From contig CALISD010000016.1 in assembly GCA_938041955.1 (NCBI GenBank), positions 1 through 64,000 on the forward strand: DNA of 64,000 nucleotides. Reading direction: 5' to 3'. This stretch comes from an uncultured Granulosicoccaceae bacterium. GTDB lineage: Bacteria; Pseudomonadota; Gammaproteobacteria; Granulosicoccales; Granulosicoccaceae. The notes beneath the pieces are model-generated. The model was not told where the DNA came from. It made no database searches and was given only the letters and a program-made list of their open reading frames with translations. Below are positions 7,394-14,259 of the stretch, piece by piece (the stretch's first letter is position 1; each line of letters opens with the position of its first letter). The translations under genes and the position numbers were made by a program.

Positions 7394-8341
7394 ATGAGCG
7401 TCTTTTTGATGGTCCTTTTGGCCCTCGTGCTCGATTTCTTTATGGGTGAACCCGAAAAAGTCTGGGATCGCTATCCGCACCCTGCAACCCTGATGGGTCG
7501 CGTGGTGAATTGGCTTGATGAAACGTTGAACAAAGGTGATCAGCGCCGCGTCAAAGGATTTGTCGCCGTGGCCGTTATGGTCTTGATCGCATTCATTCCG
7601 GGCCTGATTATCGAAAAACTGAACAACATTCCCTATCTTGGCTATGCCGTGAACATTGTCGAAGTGATCATCGCCGCCGTCCTGATCGCACACCGCAGCC
7701 TGATCGATCACGTCCGTGAGGTGGCCACCGCGCTGCAATCTGGCCTACCGCAGGGGCGCAACGCTGTGTCCATGATTGTAGGCCGTGACACGGGGCAGAT
7801 GTCCGAAACCGATGTGTCCCGTGCCGCAATTGAAAGCGCGGCTGAAAACTTCTCAGACGGGGTGGTTGCCCCTGTGTTCTGGTTCCTGATCCTCGGCATT
7901 CCAGGCATTTTAATTTACAAAATGATCAACACAGCTGACAGCATGATTGGCTATCAAAACGAGGAATACGCCGAGTTCGGCTTTGCGGCTGCCAAACTTG
8001 ACGACATCCTCAACTGGCTCCCTGCGCGCATTTCTGCGATCCTGATTTGTGGCGTGCATTTTGATCGCGTTGCCCTTGATGTGGTGTTTGAAGACGCCGA
8101 TTTGCACCGCTCGCCAAATGCTGGCTGGCCTGAAAGCGCGATGGCAGGTGTGCTTGACGTCGCACTGGCAGGGCCACGCAGCTATGACGGGAAAATGAGC
8201 GATGATCTGTTCGTCAACTCCCGCGGCAAACGCGATCTGAACGCGGGTGATATCCGCGACAGCGTCAAAGCCCTAAACCGCAGTTGGTTTGGCCTCGCAG
8301 GGTTTTTCTGGCTGCTGGCAATCGTATTCTGGTTCCTTTGA
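7394..8341 (+). CDS. cbiB: Adenosylcobinamide-phosphate synthase CbiB
   Basis: CbiB (CobD in the P. denitrificans scheme) is a membrane enzyme that joins aminopropanol phosphate or its precursor to adenosylcobyric acid. At 315 residues it has the usual length. It shows DFFMGEPEKVWDRYPHPATLMG at the N-terminus, repeated hydrophobic helices, the conserved RDTGQM and ESAAENFSDGVVAPVFW segments in the middle and NAGWPESAMAG later. It directly follows cobC, whose product makes its co-substrate, so the DUF1636-cobC-cbiB trio reads as one operon. Confidence 0.94.
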   Translation: MSVFLMVLLALVLDFFMGEPEKVWDRYPHPATLMGRVVNWLDETLNKGDQRRVKGFVAVAVMVLIAFIPGLIIEKLNNIPYLGYAVNIVEVIIAAVLIAHRSLIDHVREVATALQSGLPQGRNAVSMIVGRDTGQMSETDVSRAAIESAAENFSDGVVAPVFWFLILGIPGILIYKMINTADSMIGYQNEEYAEFGFAAAKLDDILNWLPARISAILICGVHFDRVALDVVFEDADLHRSPNAGWPESAMAGVLDVALAGPRSYDGKMSDDLFVNSRGKRDLNAGDIRDSVKALNRSWFGLAGFFWLLAIVFWFL

Positions 8342-8371
8342 ATTAAAACGCGTCGCAAGACGGTTGAACCT

Positions 8372-8409
8372 TCTGATAATTTACGTTATCGCTAACGCAA
8401 ATTATCAGA
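8372..8409. promoter_or_regulatory. Long palindrome in front of gap, likely operator
   Basis: Two 17-base arms (8372-8388 and 8393-8409) match at 16 of 17 positions around a 4-base centre. It ends 10 bases before the gap ATG and just touches the GAGG ribosome site. The core GTTATCGCTAAC with a central CG is the shape bound by LacI-family repressors. In Rhodobacter a LacI-type regulator of central carbon metabolism (CceR) is known to control such genes; that link is inference. No T tract follows, so it is not a simple terminator for cbiB. Confidence 0.5.
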
Positions 8410-8419
8410 GGATACCCCC

Positions 8420-9418
8420 ATGACCGTCAAAGTAGGCATCAACGGCTTTGGTCGCATCGGCCGCAACGTCCTTCGCGCCATTTTGGAATCAGCGCGCACA
8501 GATATTGAGGTCGTTGCGATCAATGACCTTACGCCTGTCGATAACTCTGCCTATCTGTTCAAATACGACAGCGTTCACAAGATTTTCCCGGGCGTGGTAT
8601 CCCACACTGAAAACGCCATTGTGATTGATGGTAAATCTATCCCTGTGACCGCAGAACGGGACCCGTCAAAGCTGGACTGGGGTCATGTGGATATCGCGTT
8701 GGAATGCACGGGGTTCTTTAAGGACCACGACAAAGCGCAGATGTACATTTCAGCGGGCGCGAAGCGCGTTTTGGTGTCTGCACCTGGCAAAAACGCCGAC
8801 CGCACGGTTGTCTACGGCGTCAATCATATGGAGCTGACTGCAGAGGACATAATCGTTTCAAACGCATCCTGCACCACCAACTGTCTTGCACCGATGGCCA
8901 AAGTGATTGACGACGCTTTTGGGATCGAAGACGGCTTGATTACCACCATTCATGCCTACACAGGCAGCCAGCCTACGCTGGACCGTGGCAACAAAAATTG
9001 GGAACGAGGCCGCGCTGCCGCGCTTTCGATGGTTCCGACCACGACGGGTGCGGCCAAGGCCGTTGGCCTTGTGTTGCCTGAGCTGAACGGCAAACTGAAT
9101 GGCGTCGCGATCCGTGTTCCCACGCCAAACGTGTCTTGCACTGATTTCAAATTCAATACGGTTAAACCTCTGACGGTTGAGGGGATTAACAAAGCCATCA
9201 CCACCGCAGCAAACGGCCCGATGAAAGGCATCCTTGGCGTTGAGTCCTTGCCGCTTGTGTCCATCGACCTGAACCACGACCCACGTTCATCTATTATCGC
9301 AACCGAAGAAACACAGGTCCAAGGCCGAATGGGCCGCCTTTTGTCTTGGTACGACAACGAATGGGGATTTTCCAACCGCATGGCAGACACCGCTGTCGCC
9401 ATGGGCAAATTTCTTTAG
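8420..9418 (+). CDS. gap: Type I glyceraldehyde-3-phosphate dehydrogenase
   Basis: Oxidises glyceraldehyde 3-phosphate to 1,3-bisphosphoglycerate with NAD (or the reverse in gluconeogenesis) in the cytoplasm. The protein has 332 residues with GINGFGRIGR at 6-15 (nucleotide-binding fold), catalytic Cys151 in SNASCTTNC, and His178 in TTIHAYTG. WYDNEWGFSNRM is near the C-terminus. The ATG at 8420 follows GAGG and a long palindrome. It appears to be a single-gene unit; the stop overlaps the convergent plsC end by 4 bases. Confidence 0.97.
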   Translation: MTVKVGINGFGRIGRNVLRAILESARTDIEVVAINDLTPVDNSAYLFKYDSVHKIFPGVVSHTENAIVIDGKSIPVTAERDPSKLDWGHVDIALECTGFFKDHDKAQMYISAGAKRVLVSAPGKNADRTVVYGVNHMELTAEDIIVSNASCTTNCLAPMAKVIDDAFGIEDGLITTIHAYTGSQPTLDRGNKNWERGRAAALSMVPTTTGAAKAVGLVLPELNGKLNGVAIRVPTPNVSCTDFKFNTVKPLTVEGINKAITTAANGPMKGILGVESLPLVSIDLNHDPRSSIIATEETQVQGRMGRLLSWYDNEWGFSNRMADTAVAMGKFL

Positions 9419-10158
9419 GCTGGGACCTTGAACCCTGCTTCTGCCATTAATCGGTTTGAGTGGGGTTCGATGATTTCTTCCAACTTTGCGGTGAACGCCG
9501 CTGTGTCCAAATCACTTACATCTTCCGGATGGATCGTTGGGAGGAACTCCAGCACAGCCAAACCGGGTTTGCGGTATATTCCATGACGCGGCCAAAACAC
9601 GCCGACGTTTGTTGCCGTTGGCACAACGGGCTGGCCCGTTTCCTTCTGCAACACTGCTGCGCCAACCTTGTAAGGTAAATGTGCGCCAGCCGCGACGCGC
9701 GTCCCTTGCGGGAAAATAATCAACTGGCCCGGCAACGCCTTGCCCGATTTCACATCCGCCACCATCTTTTTGATTGCCGCCCCGCGTTTGCCGCGTTCCA
9801 CAGGCACACAGCCGATTTTAAGGCCGAACCAGCCCAAGATCGGTGCATACTTTAGGATCGCTTTCATAATGAACTTCGGACGCGGTACGGCGGACACAAT
9901 CATGATGATGTCAAAAAAGCTTTGGTGTTTGGAAGCGATCAGCACCTCGTCCGTCGGCACCTCGCCACGGATTTCGGATTTCAGCCCGACCATCCAAGAC
10001 GCCGTCCAGCGCACCCATTTGCAATAGGTGTGTACACCGTGAAAGGCGTAGTCGTTGTTCAGAACCGTGCGCGGAATGTAATAAAGCGCCAGCACAAACA
10101 TCATCAGATACATCTGGCCAATGAAAAACAAACTGCGCAGCCATTGGATCGCGTACAT
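9415..10158 (-). CDS. plsC: 1-acyl-sn-glycerol-3-phosphate acyltransferase
   Basis: Transfers an acyl chain to lysophosphatidic acid to make phosphatidic acid at the inner membrane. From the ATG at 10158 the protein has about 247 residues: one N-terminal membrane helix, the catalytic HxxxxD motif (HQSFFD) near 77, and the PQGTR motif (family form PEGTR) near 151. The start shares one base with the ftsX stop (TGATG), so it is translationally coupled to ftsX. A start upstream at 10206 would add 16 residues overlapping ftsX and is less likely. Confidence 0.92.
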   Translation of the reverse strand: MYAIQWLRSLFFIGQMYLMMFVLALYYIPRTVLNNDYAFHGVHTYCKWVRWTASWMVGLKSEIRGEVPTDEVLIASKHQSFFDIIMIVSAVPRPKFIMKAILKYAPILGWFGLKIGCVPVERGKRGAAIKKMVADVKSGKALPGQLIIFPQGTRVAAGAHLPYKVGAAVLQKETGQPVVPTATNVGVFWPRHGIYRKPGLAVLEFLPTIHPEDVSDLDTAAFTAKLEEIIEPHSNRLMAEAGFKVPA

Positions 10159-11060
10159 CAGCTTAGCCTCGACAATGTGCGAAACGCGGCCCAGCGGGTG
10201 GCCCAAAACGCGACGAATGCAGCAAGAGGTGGGATCAGGAATGGTAATATCCAGTGCCAGCCCTTAAAGCCAAGCCCCGTTAAAAACGCGCCTTCCTCAG
10301 CAGCGGCAGGCATAAACAACACGCCGATCATCGCCAGTACCGTTCCAACGCAAGCCCCCACAAGCGCGCGCAACGTGAACCTTCGCACAAAAGCCCGCGC
10401 GATATAGACATCACGCGCCCCGATCAATCGCAGCACACCAATGACTTGTCCGTTTGCGGCGAGTGCGGATTGTGCCGCCAGTGTAATCATCGCCGCTGTG
10501 GAGCCAGCGATCAGCAGGATCGACACCGCGCCAAGTATTCGCAACCGCGTCGCTGCGTTGACCAAAGGTCGCCGCCAACGGGTGTGATCGTCCAGAACGG
10601 CGCCAGGAGCCTCTGCTGACAAACGCAGCTTAAGGCCAGCCGCGTCTGGCCCACGGCCTTCTTCCAGCACCTCGATCAATCGCGGAACCGGAAGTGTGTC
10701 CAGCGGCAAATCTGGACCGAACCAAGGTTCCAGCAATTTGCGCTGCTCTGCCTCTGACATCACACGAGCGCTGGCGATGCCAGGCGTTGTGCGCAGCACT
10801 TCCAGAACCGCCTCAGATTGGGCAGCCATCTGTCCTTCGGGCGCAGAGATGCGGATGGTTGACGTGCGTGCCAGTTCTGCATCCCAACGGGCCGCCAAAC
10901 GGCCTGTGGCAAGCTATAGGGCAAGGGCAAAAACCGTTAAAAACGCCATCGCGGCGGCGGTGAATGTGGTCAACCGCGCGGTAAAGCCGCTTGGTGGGAC
11001 AACACGGTCGGCGTTTCCGTCACCGCTGAAAACTTCTAATATTGCGCGAAACCGTTCCAT
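10158..11060 (-). pseudogene. ftsX: ftsX-like permease gene interrupted by an in-frame TAG
   Basis: FtsX is the membrane partner of FtsE and controls septal peptidoglycan hydrolysis. The frame from the ATG at 11060 (1-base overlap with the ftsE stop) reads through a short cytoplasmic segment into the first membrane helix (about 33-48). It then meets a TAG at codon 49 (bases 10914-10916). The same frame continues cleanly for 251 codons with a periplasmic loop and three more helices to the stop at 10158. The TAG sits where a small residue such as Ser would fit (ALAL-stop-LATGR), so a single TCG to TAG change would explain it. Only this base disrupts an otherwise full-length gene of 300 codons. 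A sequencing error, a recent nonsense mutation or suppression are all possible. Confidence 0.8.
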
Positions 11061-11737
11061 TACAAATCCGCCCCCGCCAATTGCAGCTTAGTGTTGTTGA
11101 TCCGAAGGACCCGCGCCGATACCTCGGATTTTACGGTGCGGATCAAGTTCAGATCATGGGTCGCGATCAGGATCGTCTTACCCATCTTGTTCAATTCTAC
11201 CAACAGCGCCATCAAACGCTGCGCCATTTCCCAATCCACGTTGCCTGTTGGTTCATCCGCAAGGATCAGATCAGGCGACATGATGATTGCCCGCGCCAAA
11301 GCGGCCCGCTGACGTTCACCGCCAGACAGTTCAGGTGGCAAAGCCTCGCCACGTTCGGTCAAACCGACCCAGCCCAGCAAATCGTCAAGGTTCGACGGGT
11401 GGATATCATCTTCGCGGCCTGACACAGACAAAGGCAACGCAAGATTGTCGCGTACACTTAAATGATCCAAGAACTGACAATTTTGATGCACGACACCAAT
11501 GCGACGACGCATTTTTGCGATGTCGTCGCGGGTCATGGCCCGCACGTCCTGTTCGAAAATGCGCACCATACCTGTGGTCGGCAGCAGCGCTTGATAACAC
11601 AAATTCAGCAGCGTAGTTTTGCCAGATCCCGATGGTCCCGTCAGAAAGTGGAACGACCCTGGCTGCAATCGCAGCGTCATTTCGCTCAGAATATCCCGCC
11701 CACCATATGTAAAGCCTGCGTTTTTCAGCTCGATCAA
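11060..11737 (-). CDS. ftsE: Cell-division ATP-binding protein FtsE
   Basis: ABC ATPase of the FtsEX complex, at the inner face of the membrane. Walker A is GPSGSGKTT, the signature is LSGGERQRAALARA, Walker B is LILADEPTG, and the switch His lies in ATHD. From the TTG at 11737 the product has about 225 residues and starts MIELKNAG, the usual family N-terminus. A longer frame from the ATG at 11800 adds 21 residues that do not look family-like. The gene overlaps the broken ftsX by one base, and the zinc-ribbon gene is divergent upstream. Confidence 0.92.
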   Translation of the reverse strand: MIELKNAGFTYGGRDILSEMTLRLQPGSFHFLTGPSGSGKTTLLNLCYQALLPTTGMVRIFEQDVRAMTRDDIAKMRRRIGVVHQNCQFLDHLSVRDNLALPLSVSGREDDIHPSNLDDLLGWVGLTERGEALPPELSGGERQRAALARAIIMSPDLILADEPTGNVDWEMAQRLMALLVELNKMGKTILIATHDLNLIRTVKSEVSARVLRINNTKLQLAGADL

Positions 11738-11918
11738 ACTCTGCCCTGCCTTCTGCTTGATGCCTCGTTTTGCATCTTTTCGCGCATCACACACAAACAT
11801 GCAATCTTTACAAAATGGAACAGAAGCTTGGAAACGCGGGATTCCGCCGCTAAAACTATAAAAAAGACTGATTCGCTAAGGGTGGATTGGCGATAATAAA
11901 AACGAGCGAGAGGGTGCC

Positions 11919-13697
11919 ATGCGAATAGTATGCCCAAGATGTGTCGCGCAGTACGAAGTAGATGAGAGTGCAATTCCAGAAACGGGCCGCGAGGTTCAAT
12001 GTGCGAATTGTGAAAACATCTGGTTCCAAGACTATATTGAAATGCTGCCCACAGCGGACGATACAGACGTGCCCGAGGAAGAAGATCGTGGCGTGTTTGA
12101 TGATCTTGATGGCAAATCCGAGGCCAGCTTTTATTCTGACCGTGGTACTGCTCCAGATGCGGACGCCGCAGAAACGCCAGACGATTTTGAGGACATCGAC
12201 GACGAGTTCGACAATCTTGAAGAAGATCTTGATGACGACTTCGACGATGTGGATGACGACGACGATGAACCTGCCACCAACATCCCTGTCCCACCCGTAA
12301 ACGAAGACGTGCTCGATGTGCTTCGTTCCGAAGCGGCCTTTGCCTCTGCGCGCGATCAATTGGACGCAGCGGCAGCAGACGCGTTGGATGGCGACGGTGA
12401 AGCGATGAAATCGGCATTTGATGACGATGAAGCCGAAGATGCGGAACCCGTTCTTGACGAACTAGACGCCTTTTTGGATGCGCATGTAGAAGAGGAACCT
12501 GAAGACCTGTCCGAGGATGCGTCAGAGGATTTCGAAGACGTTGAAGCTGAACCCGGCTTTGATCCCTTAGCAGACCTTGACGCCATCCGTAGTCAGTTGA
12601 ACGACATTGGTGCGGAGCAATCTGAGACATCAGAATACGAACCGAACTTGCCGCCAGACGATCCGATTGAAACGGTCACTGAAGACGCAACAGAAGCGGC
12701 AGACGATATCATTGATGATATCGAAGAGGCTTTGGACGACGATCAAGACAGCGAACCCGAATACGACGCGCCCGAATTTGATGCCGCCGCATTGTCCGCC
12801 GCGCTCGATATCAGGGGGGCAGATGACACAGCTGAAGAAGACGATGATGACTTTGACGACGAAGAGGACGGCACACGCCACGCCTATCGCGCGGACGGCG
12901 CAGCTGCTGATGTTGAAGACGCCGCCCAAGATGCCGCCCAAGACGTTGCGGATGACATCGAAGACACCGTCGAAGAGGACATAGACGAAGCCGAGGCAGA
13001 CCTTGCCGCTGCGCTCAGTGGTTTGTCTGGCGGCACGTCAGATGACGTGGTTGAAGACCGTTCCGAGGATGTTTCAGAAGACGTTGAAGATGACGACAGT
13101 TCGATTGCAAGCGTTGCGACCGCAGCTGCTGCCGCTACTGGGGTTGCCGCCGCTGTTGGTATGACACGTCCACGCGCATCTGGCGCACGCACCCGTGCGC
13201 GCACTTTGCCTGGGTTTGACGAGGCTCCGAAACCGACCGAAGCCCCCGACCTACCAGCGGATGACATTGCGTCTGCCATTGATGATGCGATGGACGATGT
13301 AGCGGACAAGATAGATCTGCCCGACGTCGAAGAAGACATTGCCGCAGCCGTAGACACGGATCGCAAAGCGGACCCGAACCGCCGTCCAAAGGCCGACCGC
13401 AAGGCGATGTTGCCGGACGTAGACGAATTGGACGCGTCCCTACGCTCGGAAAGCGAAGAACCGCGACGCCGTGACCGTGAAATGCGCGAGGCCCATGAAG
13501 AAGAGATTACCAAGGCAAGCAAAGGCGGGTTCCGCCGTGCGTTTATCTGGACGCTTTTCATTATTGCCTTGCTGATCGCGCTTTATGTTTTGCGCCCGCA
13601 ACTGGTGGCCGCATTGCCGCCAGCTGCCTATGTGTTGGACCCATACGCCGCCGCAATCGACGGCATACGGGGTTTAATAAACGGGCTACTGGGTTGA
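11919..13697 (+). CDS. MJ0042-type zinc-ribbon protein with long acidic region and C-terminal membrane helix
   Basis: A 592-residue protein. The N-terminus is an MJ0042 zinc ribbon (C5/C8 and C28/C31, starting MRIVCPRCVAQYEVDE), followed by about 480 residues very rich in Asp, Glu and Ala with many DDD/EE runs and no globular pattern. A basic segment (about 510-540) precedes one membrane helix (about 542-561). The likely topology is a cytoplasmic ribbon and acidic tail anchored to the inner membrane. Function is unknown; the position next to ftsE-ftsX-plsC is typical of Rhodobacteraceae. The ATG follows GAGAGGG. Confidence 0.85.
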   Translation: MRIVCPRCVAQYEVDESAIPETGREVQCANCENIWFQDYIEMLPTADDTDVPEEEDRGVFDDLDGKSEASFYSDRGTAPDADAAETPDDFEDIDDEFDNLEEDLDDDFDDVDDDDDEPATNIPVPPVNEDVLDVLRSEAAFASARDQLDAAAADALDGDGEAMKSAFDDDEAEDAEPVLDELDAFLDAHVEEEPEDLSEDASEDFEDVEAEPGFDPLADLDAIRSQLNDIGAEQSETSEYEPNLPPDDPIETVTEDATEAADDIIDDIEEALDDDQDSEPEYDAPEFDAAALSAALDIRGADDTAEEDDDDFDDEEDGTRHAYRADGAAADVEDAAQDAAQDVADDIEDTVEEDIDEAEADLAAALSGLSGGTSDDVVEDRSEDVSEDVEDDDSSIASVATAAAAATGVAAAVGMTRPRASGARTRARTLPGFDEAPKPTEAPDLPADDIASAIDDAMDDVADKIDLPDVEEDIAAAVDTDRKADPNRRPKADRKAMLPDVDELDASLRSESEEPRRRDREMREAHEEEITKASKGGFRRAFIWTLFIIALLIALYVLRPQLVAALPPAAYVLDPYAAAIDGIRGLINGLLG

Positions 13698-13698
13698 A

Positions 13699-14166
13699 TT
13701 ACGCCCGCGTGACCTTTGCTGCAAAGCACCCGCGTTGCGCGTAATGAACATGGGCGTAGTCCACTGCATCGTCTGCAAAAAGCGCATCTAGACGCGTAGC
13801 CAAATCTGTGCCGTCAACGATGTCGGCTGCGTGGATGCAATCACGCGTGTCGAAGCCGCGCACCGACAGCGTTCGGACTGCCAGCGACTCGGGCACTTCG
13901 CCGATCATCGGGGTTGCCTGAACCGCGCCCTCAGATACATAAACTGCGTGGCTGGACCGATACGGGCTGTCCGCAGGCTGGTGTTCATAGTTCACCAGAA
14001 CCACACGCTCACCGATTTCTGCGTCTTCCAAACGCACACGACACGGTGCATTTGGCTTTGATGTTACTTCGTGAATTTGGGCATTATGCGCGGACAATTC
14101 CGCTTCGCTCATTGCAAAGTATTTCTGGAAATCCCCTTCGGGGAGCGCGTGAATTTGAAATGTCAT
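13699..14166 (-). CDS. DUF1203 family protein
   Basis: A 155-residue soluble protein matching the DUF1203 pattern: an N-terminal FQIHALP strand, CRVRLEDAEIGERVVLVNYEHQ in the middle, then SSHAVYVSEGA and a C-terminal VHYAQRGCFAAKV segment. Function is unknown. It is convergent with the zinc-ribbon gene (1 base apart) and stands alone on the minus strand. The ATG at 14166 is preceded by AAAGGACC, a good ribosome site. Confidence 0.82.
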   Translation of the reverse strand: MTFQIHALPEGDFQKYFAMSEAELSAHNAQIHEVTSKPNAPCRVRLEDAEIGERVVLVNYEHQPADSPYRSSHAVYVSEGAVQATPMIGEVPESLAVRTLSVRGFDTRDCIHAADIVDGTDLATRLDALFADDAVDYAHVHYAQRGCFAAKVTRA

Positions 14167-14259
14167 GATCTGGTCCTTTGTTTGATCTCACTTCAAACAA
14201 AATACGATCCAATCCTCTGGGCTTCGACCCGAACCTTGCGCTTACGTCAGGGTCCGCGC

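Noticed and set aside
11734..13561. Minus-strand frames of 298 and 225 codons under the zinc-ribbon gene
   Set aside because: Arg/His-rich and Ser/Ala-rich compositions are the reverse reading of Asp/Glu/Ala codons; no domains or ribosome sites are seen.
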